Shown: piece after piece, positions 56,007-64,000 of the stretch
How positions within the stretch are numbered: the first letter of the stretch is position 1
Layout: every line of letters starts with the position of its first letter
Assembly: GCF_947495275.1 (NCBI RefSeq)
Contig: NZ_CANLYL010000001.1
Location: 372,001 to 436,000 of the forward strand
DNA from: an uncultured Roseobacter sp.
Lineage (GTDB): Bacteria; Pseudomonadota; Alphaproteobacteria; Rhodobacterales; Rhodobacteraceae
Reading direction: 5' to 3'
Length of the DNA: 64,000 bases
Program-made: the position numbers and the translations under genes
The notes under the pieces: model-generated
Databases searched by the model: none
What the model was told of the DNA's origin: nothing
Seen by the model: only the letters and a program-made list of their open reading frames with translations

Positions 56007-58018
56007 TCCGCTGCAAGTGCCCCGTCGCGGCGTGCTTTTGCATTGGCCGACAACTCCGCCATCAGTTGACTGGCGCGTGCGATGGGATTGGTCAGATAGA
56101 AATCAACAATGGCCTGTTTGAACGCGGTGCTGGCCATCTTGCCCGGCTCCAGCGGGTCGAGCGCATATTCCTGCACCTCGTCGATCTTGCTCAGATGCGG
56201 CGCATGATCCACCAGCGCCTGACGCAACTGGGCAATGCTGTCATAGGGCAATTGCGCGCCGGTCTCCGCCGAAAGTGCCCGCAGAATGGCCCAGTTTTCC
56301 TTGGCCTCGCCCGGGGCAAACCCTGCACGCAAGGCAAGCTGCGGCCGTCCTTCGGTGTTGACAAAAAGCCCCGGTTCTTCGGTATAGGCCGCTCCGGGCA
56401 GGATGATGTCAGCCCGATGCGCCCCCCGGTCGCCGTGGCTGCCCTGATAGATGACAAAAGGTCCGGCTTCGATGTCGATCTCATCGGCGCCGAGGTTGTA
56501 GATCACATCTGCCTTGGACACCGCCGCCATGCCGCCTTCGTTTGTCGCGCCCACATCCAGCGCGCCGACCCGCGACGCAGCCGTGTGCAGCACCATGAAG
56601 GTCGATTTCGTCGATTCCGCCAGGGCCATCGCGGCGGCCAGCACCGCTTCGCCATCCTCGCGCTGCAGCGCGCCCTGCCCGATCACAATCACCGAAGGCT
56701 TTTCGGCGACATTTGAATGATCACGGCCCAAAAGCTCGGTCAGCGTATCGGGGCCCGTGCCCAGATGATTGTATTCATAGGTAAGGTCGACCGCTTCCCC
56801 GACCACGCCAACATTTGCGCCCTTTGTCCAGGCTTTGCGAATGCGGGCGTTGAGCACCGGTGCCTCGACCGCCGGGTTCGAGCCGATCAACATGATGGCC
56901 TGCGCCGCATCAAGATCGTCGATCCGTGCCGTCCCCGCATAGGCGGACCGGTTCCACGCTGGCAATCGCGCCCCATCGGTGCGGCATTCAACCACGCCAC
57001 CGCGCCCCTCGATCAATTGCTTGAGCGCAAACACCGCCTCCACCGGGGCGAGATCGCCCACGATGCCAGCGACGGATTTGCCTTCCATCGCCTTTGCCGC
57101 TGCCGCCAGCGCTTCCGGCCAGGAGGCAGGCCGCAGCTTGCCGTTTTCACGGATGTAGGGTTTATCGAGCCTCTGGCGGCGCAACCCATCCCAGACAAAA
57201 CGCGTCTTGTCCGAAATCCATTCCTCGTTCACGCCGTCATGGTTGCGCGGCAGGAAGCGCATGACTTCGCGGCCCTTGGTGTCCACGCGGATGCTGGCAC
57301 CAAGCGCGTCCATCACGTCGATGCTCTCGGTTTTCGTCAGCTCCCACGGTCGCGCCGTAAAGGCGTAAGGCTTTGAAACCAAAGCACCAACCGGGCAGAG
57401 ATCAATGATATTGCCCTGCAAATTCGAATCCAGCGTCTGGCCCAGATAGGAGGTAATCTCCGCATCCTCGCCCCGGCCTGTCTGGCCCATCTGGTGAATG
57501 CCCGCCACTTCGGTGGTGAAGCGCACACAGCGTGTGCAGGAAATGCAACGCGTCATATGGGTTTCCACCAGCGGCCCCAGATCGAGGTCTTCGGTCGCGC
57601 GTTTGGGCTCGCGGTAGCGGCTGAAATCGACACCGTAGGCCATCGCCTGATCCTGAAGATCGCATTCACCACCCTGATCGCAGATCGGGCAATCCAGCGG
57701 GTGGTTGATCAGCAGAAATTCCATCACCCCTTCGCGCGCCTTTTTGACCATGGGGGAGTTGGTCTTGACCACCGGCGGCTGACCTTCGGGGCCGGGGCGC
57801 AGATCGCGCACCTGCATGGCACAGCTTGCCGCCGGTTTCGGCGGGCCACCGACGACCTCGACCAGACACATGCGGCAGTTGCCGGCGATGGTCAGACGCT
57901 CGTGGTAACAAAAGCGCGGCACTTCGATACCTGCCACTTCGCAGGCCTGGATCAGCGTCATCGCGCCCTCCACCTCGATTTCCTGCCCATCAATAATGAC
58001 TTTGCGTAAGTCGCTCAT
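56003..58018 (-). CDS. nuoG: NADH-quinone oxidoreductase subunit G
   Basis: NuoG (671 residues) carries the Fe-S clusters of the electron-input arm. An N-terminal [2Fe-2S] ferredoxin domain (Cys37, Cys48, Cys51) is followed by [15 protein letters not shown] and [10 protein letters not shown] for the next clusters. A molybdopterin-oxidoreductase-like fold without the cofactor ends it. It lies upstream of the small lipoprotein gene. Confidence 0.97.
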   Translation of the reverse strand: MSDLRKVIIDGQEIEVEGAMTLIQACEVAGIEVPRFCYHERLTIAGNCRMCLVEVVGGPPKPAASCAMQVRDLRPGPEGQPPVVKTNSPMVKKAREGVMEFLLINHPLDCPICDQGGECDLQDQAMAYGVDFSRYREPKRATEDLDLGPLVETHMTRCISCTRCVRFTTEVAGIHQMGQTGRGEDAEITSYLGQTLDSNLQGNIIDLCPVGALVSKPYAFTARPWELTKTESIDVMDALGASIRVDTKGREVMRFLPRNHDGVNEEWISDKTRFVWDGLRRQRLDKPYIRENGKLRPASWPEALAAAAKAMEGKSVAGIVGDLAPVEAVFALKQLIEGRGGVVECRTDGARLPAWNRSAYAGTARIDDLDAAQAIMLIGSNPAVEAPVLNARIRKAWTKGANVGVVGEAVDLTYEYNHLGTGPDTLTELLGRDHSNVAEKPSVIVIGQGALQREDGEAVLAAAMALAESTKSTFMVLHTAASRVGALDVGATNEGGMAAVSKADVIYNLGADEIDIEAGPFVIYQGSHGDRGAHRADIILPGAAYTEEPGLFVNTEGRPQLALRAGFAPGEAKENWAILRALSAETGAQLPYDSIAQLRQALVDHAPHLSKIDEVQEYALDPLEPGKMASTAFKQAIVDFYLTNPIARASQLMAELSANAKARRDGALAAE

Positions 58019-58085
58019 ATCATTTGCCTTTACCCATCACTGCGCAGTTGCGCATCGGTTCCTCGCGGCGCGGTGCCGCGCCCTG

Positions 58086-58490
58086 TCATTTCTCACGCAA
58101 CAACACGCCAATAGTGCTGTTGCGTGCAATTTCCGCTTTGCCGAGCGCACAATACCCGGCCTCATCCACTTTCAGCCCCTGCGCTGCCATGTAATCTGCC
58201 GCGCGGGCCCGCAAGCGGTCCTTTTCAACGTCCGAGTCCACATGGGCGTCAATTTCCTTCTTGGTATACCCCAAGGCTTCGGCCTGTGCATTCAGATCCT
58301 GCAAGGCCCCCAGCGCCCGGAATATCCGTGCAGAGATCACCGGGCAGTTTTTGCGGATCTGATCCGCCAGCCCAATGGCAAAAAGCCCGTCATCAATGGA
58401 TTTGACCTCCCGCAGGGGCGGGTTGGCCGCTGCAACACCGGTCACAAAAACAGCGCCCGCCGTGACCATGGTCATAATCATCTTCCGCAT
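58086..58490 (-). CDS. DUF5333 family exported protein
   Basis: This 134-residue protein has a signal peptide (cleavage about residue 22, after VAAAN) and a helical body, ending with TIGVLLREK. It matches DUF5333, a Rhodobacterales family often within nuo operons. Two Cys (in KNCPV and YCALG) may pair. The gene at 59444 shares the same terminal pattern (TIGQFLVRE) and may be a distant relative. Confidence 0.82.
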   Translation of the reverse strand: MRKMIMTMVTAGAVFVTGVAAANPPLREVKSIDDGLFAIGLADQIRKNCPVISARIFRALGALQDLNAQAEALGYTKKEIDAHVDSDVEKDRLRARAADYMAAQGLKVDEAGYCALGKAEIARNSTIGVLLREK

Positions 58491-58611
58491 ATCCGTTCTC
58501 CCACCAAAGGCAGCATGCCTTATCTGCCCTCCGATCTGGGGGGGCGCGCGCTGCTATTCAATATCAGCCGCCGCCGCGATGGGGCTTTCGCCGGATATGC
58601 CTGCACGACAC

Positions 58612-58935
58612 TCACAGAGGGCAGGCCCCCTGCAGTGTCAGGGTGTCGTCGGAAATCGGCAGGGTTTCGTCCGCATCATCCGGCCCCACGACCCATTGAA
58701 TGGCCGAACTGCCGTATTCATTCACACAATAGACGGTCGCCTCGTAGCGCGCCGCCTCCTTGGCCCCCAGCAGTGAGGCCGAAACCGGACGTGCTGTCAC
58801 CTGAAACTTTTGCCGCTCATCCAGATCGCTCAAACGCGTGCGATAAAACTGGCCATCAAACCGAATCTCGTCGGCATCACTGCCGCACCCGGCAACAAAT
58901 CCGGCGGCCAACATCAGACAAACAAGATTCTTCAT
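58612..58935 (-). CDS. Small lipoprotein, function unknown
   Basis: This 107-residue protein has a lipoprotein signal MKNLVCLMLAAGFVAGC (Cys17) and a beta-rich body with a Cys pair (VYCVNEY and LQGACPL). It lies in the nuo run between the DUF3291 and DUF5333 genes. The start 58935 is chosen over the longer 58980 because it gives a proper signal peptide. Role unknown. Confidence 0.78.
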   Translation of the reverse strand: MKNLVCLMLAAGFVAGCGSDADEIRFDGQFYRTRLSDLDERQKFQVTARPVSASLLGAKEAARYEATVYCVNEYGSSAIQWVVGPDDADETLPISDDTLTLQGACPL

Positions 58936-58940
58936 ACCAT

Positions 58941-59438
58941 TCACTCCGCGGCCACCGGCGCGCATCTGCCCGCGCGCCACTGGCTTGCTTCTTTCAGATG
59001 CGACCAGCCAAAGGCATGATCGCTGTCACCATGGGTTTTGAGGTGTGCCAGCCGGTCCAGCGCTTCTGCAAGCGTCGGTTCATGGCCTTCAGGCACCCAC
59101 CACATCACGAAATGCATCTCTCCCAGCACTTCGAACCATTCCTGGCGGCGCTCGTAAAACTGCTTGTGGATGGTGCCCCAGACGAATTTCTCCAGCGTCT
59201 CCACGCTCTCCCAGACCGTGAGGTTAGCGACATATTGCGGGTCACCGTCGATCTTGGCATCGGTGTTGCCCGTGCCCGGCTCTCCTGAGCCTTCCATCAT
59301 CCACACGAACCCCGGCATGCGCTTGCCCAGGCCGTTGATCCGATCAAGGTTTGCCATGAACTCCGCCACGCGCGGATCATCCGTCGGCGCGATCAGGCGG
59401 CCAACGTTGAGTTCGGCGAGGTGGTATCTATTGACCAT
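58941..59438 (-). CDS. DUF3291 family protein
   Basis: This 165-residue protein of the DUF3291 fold (a dimeric alpha/beta barrel) has RYHLAELNVGRLIAP near the start and the VANLTVWESVETLEKFVW block. It is a common roseobacter companion of nuo genes. Function unknown. It starts 6 bp after the low-GC gene at 59444. The longer reading to 59510 adds residues outside the fold. Confidence 0.85.
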   Translation of the reverse strand: MVNRYHLAELNVGRLIAPTDDPRVAEFMANLDRINGLGKRMPGFVWMMEGSGEPGTGNTDAKIDGDPQYVANLTVWESVETLEKFVWGTIHKQFYERRQEWFEVLGEMHFVMWWVPEGHEPTLAEALDRLAHLKTHGDSDHAFGWSHLKEASQWRAGRCAPVAAE

Positions 59439-59443
59439 CAATG

Positions 59444-59842
59444 TTACTCCCGGACCAAAAACTGGCCGATAGTATCGTTCTTTCCAGCAACGTTTCGAGC
59501 GAATGAGCAAACCGCAGAGCTGTTATTGTCGTTGACCCCGCGTTCAGCTAGTATTCTTGCTTTCTCCTGCTGAATCCAAACTGTTTGCCCGTAAAACAAT
59601 AGCTTTCGCATTTTGTTTTTTCGCAACCCTTGCTTCTTCAAGACCTCCGTTGCGGACAACACAAACCCTTGATAATCTTCGGGGCCAAAAGAACCAACAC
59701 TGTTACATTCTTGTTGCATTTCATAAGCTGCAGCCACCTGTCCAACTGCCGTGCCATAGGGATCGTTGCCGGCAGCAGTCACGATTGTACCGACACCTAT
59801 TGCGACAAAAAGCGAAAGAAAGACGCCAGATAATTTCATCAT
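59444..59842 (-). CDS. Low-GC exported protein distantly similar to DUF5333
   Basis: This 132-residue protein has a signal peptide (MMKLSGVFLSLFVAIGVGTI, cleavage after about residue 27). The C-terminal half ends SFARNVAGKNDTIGQFLVRE, like the DUF5333 gene at 58086 (KAEIARNSTIGVLLREK). GC is about 47% (187 of 399), well under neighbouring nuo genes near 60%. It lies between nuoF and the DUF3291 gene. Function unknown; the start codon M59842 or 59839 is uncertain. Confidence 0.7.
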   Translation of the reverse strand: MMKLSGVFLSLFVAIGVGTIVTAAGNDPYGTAVGQVAAAYEMQQECNSVGSFGPEDYQGFVLSATEVLKKQGLRKNKMRKLLFYGQTVWIQQEKARILAERGVNDNNSSAVCSFARNVAGKNDTIGQFLVRE

Positions 59843-59850
59843 AGCCCCCA

Positions 59851-61146
59851 TCACTCCGCCGCCACAGCGCTCACACGCCCTGTCCGTTTATGCTTGATGC
59901 GGTCCTCGATCTCGTCGCGGAAATGGCGGATGAGGCCCTGAATGGGCCAGGCCGCCGCATCCCCCAAGGCGCAGATCGTGTGGCCCTCGACCTGTTTGGT
60001 CACATCCAGCAGCATGTCGATCTCTTCGGGTTCCGCTTCGCCGGTGACCAGACGGTCCATCACGCGCATCATCCAGCCGGTGCCTTCGCGGCAGGGCGTG
60101 CACTGGCCGCAGCTTTCGTGTTTGTAGAATTTTGACAGCCGCCAGATCGCCTTGATCACATCCGTCGAGTTATCCATCACGATCACCGCCGCCGTGCCGA
60201 GGCCGGAGCGTTGTTCGCGCAGATAATCGAAATCCATGATCGCGTCTTTCATCTGCGCGCCGGGGATCATCGGCACCGAGGATCCACCGGGGATCACCGC
60301 CTTGAGATTGTCCCAGCCGCCGCGGATACCGCCGCAATGGGTCTCGATCAACTCCTCGAAGGTAATCGACATGGCCTCCTCAACCACACAGGGGTTGTTC
60401 ACGTGACCCGAAATGGCAAACAACTTTGTGCCCGCGTTGTTGGCTCGCCCGAAACCGGCAAACCACTCCGGCCCGCGCCGCAGGATCGTCGGCACAACGG
60501 CAATCGACTCCACGTTATTCACCGTGGTCGGACAGCCATAAAGCCCCGCGCCCGCCGGGAAGGGGGGTTTCATGCGCGGCATGCCCTTCTTGCCCTCAAG
60601 GCTTTCCAGCAGCGCCGTTTCCTCACCGCAGATATAGGCCCCGGCACCATGATGCAGGTAAAGATCGAAATCCCAGCCCGACCCGGCGGCGTTCTTGCCA
60701 ATCAGCCCCGCGTCATAGGCCTCGTCAATGGCGCGTTGCAGCGCCTCTTTCTCGCGGATGTATTCACCGCGAATGTAGATGTAACAGGCATGCGCATTCA
60801 TCGCGAAGCTGGCGATCAGACAGCCCTCGACCAGCGTATGCGGGTCGTGGCGCATGATCTCGCGGTCCTTGCAGGTGCCGGGCTCGGATTCGTCGGCATT
60901 GACCACCAGATAGGCAGGCCGCCCGTCGCTTTCCTTGGGCATGAAAGACCATTTCAGACCGGTCGGAAAACCCGCGCCACCCCGCCCGCGCAGACCGGAG
61001 GCTTTCATCTGATCCACGATCCAGTCGCGCCCCTTCTTGATGATCCCGGCCGTGCCGTCCCAATGGCCGCGCGCCTGCGCACCCTTCAGCGTGCGGTCAT
61101 GCATGCCGTAGATATTGGTAAAGATCCGGTCCTTGTCCGTGAGCAT
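59851..61146 (-). CDS. nuoF: NADH-quinone oxidoreductase subunit F
   Basis: NuoF (431 residues) binds NADH and FMN and carries a [4Fe-4S] cluster. [10 protein letters not shown] (55-64), the glycine-rich NADH/FMN loop, and [15 protein letters not shown] near residue 345 are present. The reading starts at 61146 ([17 protein letters not shown]). A DUF5337 gene lies 12 bp upstream. Confidence 0.97.
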   Translation of the reverse strand: MLTDKDRIFTNIYGMHDRTLKGAQARGHWDGTAGIIKKGRDWIVDQMKASGLRGRGGAGFPTGLKWSFMPKESDGRPAYLVVNADESEPGTCKDREIMRHDPHTLVEGCLIASFAMNAHACYIYIRGEYIREKEALQRAIDEAYDAGLIGKNAAGSGWDFDLYLHHGAGAYICGEETALLESLEGKKGMPRMKPPFPAGAGLYGCPTTVNNVESIAVVPTILRRGPEWFAGFGRANNAGTKLFAISGHVNNPCVVEEAMSITFEELIETHCGGIRGGWDNLKAVIPGGSSVPMIPGAQMKDAIMDFDYLREQRSGLGTAAVIVMDNSTDVIKAIWRLSKFYKHESCGQCTPCREGTGWMMRVMDRLVTGEAEPEEIDMLLDVTKQVEGHTICALGDAAAWPIQGLIRHFRDEIEDRIKHKRTGRVSAVAAE

Positions 61147-61158
61147 ATTGCTCCCCTT

Positions 61159-61407
61159 CTACTCGTTGCCGCGCTGCGCCTTGCGCGCGCGCCGTATTTG
61201 GAATGACACGATCAGCGCCCAGAAAAGCCCGGCCAGTGCTGCGAAATCAAACAGAAACGCATAGCGCCCGGGCAGGCCCAGCTTTGGCCCGAGCCAGAGC
61301 GCCAGCAGCCACAGACCCATGGTCACTAGGATCACAATGCTCACCAGCCGCCCCTTGGCGGCCAGGGCGGCTTGCTGTGATGGTCTGTCCTGATGTTGCG
61401 CACTCAT
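61159..61407 (-). CDS. DUF5337 family membrane protein
   Basis: This 82-residue protein has two membrane helices (about 20-40 and 48-68) in a pattern typical of DUF5337, a Rhodobacterales family found in nuo operons. The ends are hydrophilic and basic. Function unknown; perhaps a complex I accessory subunit. Confidence 0.82.
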   Translation of the reverse strand: MSAQHQDRPSQQAALAAKGRLVSIVILVTMGLWLLALWLGPKLGLPGRYAFLFDFAALAGLFWALIVSFQIRRARKAQRGNE

Positions 61408-61456
61408 TGCGGTTGACCGCCCTTCTCTTCAGTTTGTTTCTCGCGGCACAGGTGTC

Positions 61457-62146
61457 CTAGTCACCTTTGGCCAGCGCCTTGGCCTGACCCACCCAGTCGT
61501 CGCGTTCGATCCGACCCTTGAACCGCAGACGGGCGTCCACCCATTCAATGTCTTTCTTTTTCAGCTTGGCCACCTGATCGAAATGCCAGATGCCGAGGCT
61601 GTTAAGCGTCTCTTCCAGCTTCGGCCCAACGCCGCTGATCTGTTTAAGATCATCCGCACCGCCGTCCCGTGGCGCATCTGAAAATGCTGCCGGGCGCGCG
61701 TCTGCTGCTGCGGCCTTCGGGGCGGCGGCTTTCTTGGCAGTGGCTTTTTTCGCAGCGGGTTTTTTTGCAGGTTTCTTGGCTGCCGCCTTGGGCGCGGCTG
61801 CCTTCTTGGCAACCGGTGCCGCAGATGCTTCAGCTGCCGCGGATTTCTCAGCTGTCTCGGCCTCGGCGGGTTTTTCAGCCTGCGGTGTAGCAGCGGCGGC
61901 AGGTTTAGGCGTCTCTGCCGGTTCTGATGGCTTCAGCTCCACCGTGTTCGGCGCAGGCAACGGGCGGGTCATGATCCAACTGATCACGCCACCGACAACG
62001 ACGAAGACCACAAATCCCGCAAAAGCACCCTGCATGAAGCTCCAGCCGCCCAAGACCCATAGCATAATGGCTGCTACCGCGCCGGCCGCCAAAGCCACCA
62101 GCCAGCTCCCCAGCGCCATGCTGATCATTCCCTGTTTGTTGTCCAT
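61457..62146 (-). CDS. Membrane protein with H3TH-like C-terminal domain shared with NuoE
   Basis: The 229-residue protein has two membrane helices (about 10-30 and 38-60), a long Ala/Lys/Pro linker (61-145), then a helix-hairpin-like domain (about 148-229) with [22 protein letters not shown]. The last domain is 70/79 identical to the C-terminal tail of NuoE, two genes apart. Such domains are classed near flap-endonuclease-like H3TH folds but carry no nuclease site here. It is probably a linker tying a soluble partner to the membrane. Confidence 0.8.
   Translation of the reverse strand: MDNKQGMISMALGSWLVALAAGAVAAIMLWVLGGWSFMQGAFAGFVVFVVVGGVISWIMTRPLPAPNTVELKPSEPAETPKPAAAATPQAEKPAEAETAEKSAAAEASAAPVAKKAAAPKAAAKKPAKKPAAKKATAKKAAAPKAAAADARPAAFSDAPRDGGADDLKQISGVGPKLEETLNSLGIWHFDQVAKLKKKDIEWVDARLRFKGRIERDDWVGQAKALAKGD
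61469..61712. repeat. Direct repeat, copy A (H3TH-like domain of the membrane protein)
   Basis: About 244 bp match 62235-62478 without indels; the encoded segment is 89% identical over 79 residues. The DNA is also very similar, with shared blocks such as GACCCTTGAACCGCAG in coding-strand complement. It marks a recent or gene-converted duplication. Confidence 0.85.
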
Positions 62147-62216
62147 CCCAGTCTCTCTTTCCGGTTTCTCGCGTCAGACGCTCAGTTTTTACCGTTTCTT
62201 ACCGTTATTTGGAAAT

Positions 62217-63272
62217 TCAACTATCTTTCTCATCGGCCAGCGCCTTGGCCTGACCAATCCAGTCGTCGCGCTCGATCCGACCCTTGAACCGCAGCCGCGC
62301 GTCAACCCAGGCGATATCTGCCTTTGTAAAGCTTGCAACCTGATCGAAATGCCAGATGCCAAGGCTGTTGAGCGTCTCCTCCAGCTTCGGCCCCACGCCG
62401 CTGATCCGTTTGAGGTCATCCGCGCCGCCGTCCCGTGGCGCATCCGACAATTGCGCCGGCCGCGCATCTGCCGCAGCCGGTTCAGCCGCAGGTGTCTTCG
62501 GTGCAGATTTTTTCGCGGCTGGCTTGGTCTTGGCTTTTGCAGGTTTCGCCGCTTTGTTTGCGGGTTTGCCTTGCCAAGGCATGACCAGCGGCACCTCGGT
62601 CCCGTCGATCCGCTTGATGCTGTCGCCAATATCCACCGCTAGTTGTGCCGAAGCATTATATTGGGTCTTGCCGCTGTCATGTTCGGTCAGCGATGTCAGC
62701 CCCTTGAGTGGCTCCGCCGCGTAGCGACCGTTCTGCGGGCCGGGCACAGGCACTTTGCCTGCCGCCATTTCATCAATGATCGCACCCATGCGGTCGGCGG
62801 TCAGATCCTCGTAATAATCCTTGCCGATCTGCGCCATGGGTGCATTTGAACAGGCCCCGAGGCACTCCACTTCTTCCCATGAAAACTTGCCATCGGCGGA
62901 AAGTGCATGCGGTTCCGGCGCGATTTTCTCCTTGCAGACTGCCACGAGGTCTTCGGCCCCGCAGATCATGCAGGAGGTGGTGCCGCAAACCTGAATATGG
63001 GCAACAGAACCAACAGGTTGCAACTGGAACATAAAGTAGAAAGTGGCCACTTCCAGCGCCCGGATATAGCTCAGCCCGAGCATGTCCGCCACATGTTCGA
63101 TCGCCGGTTTGCTCAACCAGCCCTCCTGCTCCTGCGCACGCCACAGGATCGGGATAATTGCAGAAGCCTGACGGCCCTCTGGGTATTTCGTGATCTGACC
63201 CTCAGCCCAAGCCTGATTGTCGGGCGTGAAGGCAAAGCTTTCGGGTTGTTCAGGGTGTAGTCGGCGGAGCAT
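62217..63272 (-). CDS. nuoE: NADH-quinone oxidoreductase subunit E with extra C-terminal domain
   Basis: NuoE carries a [2Fe-2S] cluster in a thioredoxin-like domain (about 1-165), with Cys96, Cys101, Cys137 and Cys141. At 351 residues it is much longer than the usual about 160-240. A Lys/Ala/Pro linker (about 233-267) and an H3TH-like tail (268-351) are added. The tail is nearly identical to that of the membrane protein at 61457. The start 63272 lies 79 bp from the nuoD stop. Confidence 0.94.
   Translation of the reverse strand: MLRRLHPEQPESFAFTPDNQAWAEGQITKYPEGRQASAIIPILWRAQEQEGWLSKPAIEHVADMLGLSYIRALEVATFYFMFQLQPVGSVAHIQVCGTTSCMICGAEDLVAVCKEKIAPEPHALSADGKFSWEEVECLGACSNAPMAQIGKDYYEDLTADRMGAIIDEMAAGKVPVPGPQNGRYAAEPLKGLTSLTEHDSGKTQYNASAQLAVDIGDSIKRIDGTEVPLVMPWQGKPANKAAKPAKAKTKPAAKKSAPKTPAAEPAAADARPAQLSDAPRDGGADDLKRISGVGPKLEETLNSLGIWHFDQVASFTKADIAWVDARLRFKGRIERDDWIGQAKALADEKDS
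62235..62478. repeat. Direct repeat, copy B (H3TH-like domain of NuoE)
   Basis: This is the partner of 61469-61712, of the same length without indels. The two repeats keep the same reading frame in two different genes, one fused to a membrane anchor and one to NuoE, 766 bp apart. Confidence 0.85.
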
Positions 63273-63351
63273 TCAGTCGAACCTCAGAAATTGCGGGGGC
63301 ACGCGACGCCCCCTGCGAAAATTATTGTCTGGACAAGTGCATGTGGGTCGC

Positions 63352-64000
63352 TCACCGGTCGATCTCTCCGAAGACCACATCCATGGTCCCGATGATCGCC
63401 GCGACGTCGGCCAGTTGGTGGCCGCGCGACATATGATCCATCGCCTGCAAATGCAGGAACCCAGGCGCGCGGATCTTGGCGCGGTAGGGTTTGTTGGTGC
63501 CGTCCGCCACGAGGTAGACGCCGAACTCGCCCTTGGGCGCTTCGACGGCGGCATAAACCTCGCCTTCGGGCACGTGGAACCCTTCGGTATAGAGCTTGAA
63601 GTGGTGGATCAGGCTTTCCATCGAGGTCTTCATGTCCGACCGGCTGGGCGGGGTGATCTTGCCGCGCGCCAGCACATCGCCCTGACCCTCGGGCGCGCGC
63701 AATTTGGCAATCGCCTGATGGATGATCGAGACCGACTGGCGCATCTCTTCCATGCGCACCAGATAGCGGTCGTAGCAATCGCCGTTTTTGCCCACGGGGA
63801 TCTGGAAATCGAACTCGTCATAGCATTCATAAGGCTGGGCGCGACGCAGATCCCAGGCAAGGCCCGACCCGCGCACCATCACGCCGGAAAACCCGTATTC
63901 GAGGATGTCCTCTTCGGTCACCACGCCAATATCGGCGTTGCGCTGTTTGAAAATGCGGTTCTCAGTCAGCAGCCCGTCGATATCGGCCATCACGCGGGGA
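63352..64000 (-). CDS. nuoD: NADH-quinone oxidoreductase subunit D, C-terminal half (runs off right edge)
   Basis: The last about 216 codons of NuoD, the 49-kDa quinone-binding subunit of complex I, are visible. Recognisable blocks are [19 protein letters not shown] near the right edge, [17 protein letters not shown], and the C-terminal [35 protein letters not shown] stretch. The 5' half lies beyond base 64000, so an ATG at 63993 is internal and not the start. nuoE follows after a 79-bp gap. Confidence 0.97.
   Translation of the reverse strand, partial: PRVMADIDGLLTENRIFKQRNADIGVVTEEDILEYGFSGVMVRGSGLAWDLRRAQPYECYDEFDFQIPVGKNGDCYDRYLVRMEEMRQSVSIIHQAIAKLRAPEGQGDVLARGKITPPSRSDMKTSMESLIHHFKLYTEGFHVPEGEVYAAVEAPKGEFGVYLVADGTNKPYRAKIRAPGFLHLQAMDHMSRGHQLADVAAIIGTMDVVFGEIDR

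Noticed and set aside
63273-63554. Small minus-strand frame between nuoE and nuoD
   Set aside because: Overlaps the nuoD coding region in another frame; Arg/Ser/Pro-rich without a domain.
1-64000. Search for tRNA, rRNA, CRISPR repeats, IS elements and phage genes
   Set aside because: No cloverleaf-like sequence, repeat-spacer array, transposase or integrase was recognised in any gap or strand. Visual search only; tRNAscan and an IS database would be decisive.

Overview
The window looks like a chromosomal segment of a marine Rhodobacterales (Roseobacter-group) alphaproteobacterium. The basis is protein-level recognition: an IorA/B-type indolepyruvate oxidoreductase, two Hint-domain proteins of the roseobacter type, DUF1194, DUF3291, DUF5333 and DUF5337 proteins, the alr-mlaE-mlaF-radA-cvpA-purF order, and a nuo operon studded with small accessory genes. 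No database search could be run. Coding density is high. I saw no rRNA, tRNA, CRISPR array, transposase or prophage. LAYOUT. 1-2.4 kb: 5' part of an indolepyruvate ferredoxin oxidoreductase gene, divergent from a LysR regulator across a short region with a perfect inverted repeat, then a candidate small RNA with a strong terminator. 2.5-6.9 kb: purL, and facing it a MoxR ATPase/CoxE-like VWA pair. 7.3-9.4 kb: a glycosyltransferase and a roseobacter protein of unknown function. 9.4-12.9 kb: pyrC, pyrE, dnaB. 12.9-22.1 kb: DUF1194 protein, alr, mlaE, mlaF, a membrane coiled-coil protein, radA, cvpA, a PAS histidine kinase and purF. 22.1-27.2 kb: DUF1801 protein, an SDR, surE-pcm-nlpD and a Hint protein. 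27.3-29.8 kb, minus strand: tatA-tatB-tatC and a DUF815 ATPase. 30-31 kb: a WYL regulator with its probable target gene and operator. 31.2-36.8 kb, minus strand: small lipoprotein, two Lin0512 proteins, an orphan ABC ATPase, a sodium:solute symporter, an AlkC-like DNA glycosylase and an atypical SDR. 36.9-42.9 kb: a degenerate Hint protein, prfC, a conserved unknown, a glycosyltransferase and a DEAD-box helicase. 42.9-64 kb, minus strand: one long gene block read from nuoD (cut at the right edge) through nuoE, F, G, H, I, J, K, L, M and N to birA, coaX and rnj (RNase J). HOW IT WORKS TOGETHER. The nuo block encodes respiratory complex I. Between the core subunits lie eight non-core genes upstream of nuoI and two downstream (a carboxymuconolactone-decarboxylase-fold protein and an acyltransferase). 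Some look like lineage-specific additions, and at least two are clearly poorer in GC than the core genes. NuoE and a neighbouring membrane protein share a nearly identical C-terminal helix-turn-helix-like domain. Pyrimidine (pyrC, pyrE) and purine (purL, purF) synthesis genes are scattered through the left half with replication and repair genes (dnaB, radA). The most interesting signals are the candidate small RNA before purL, the palindromic operator of the WYL module, the duplicated domain in the nuo operon, and the low-GC genes inserted in that operon.
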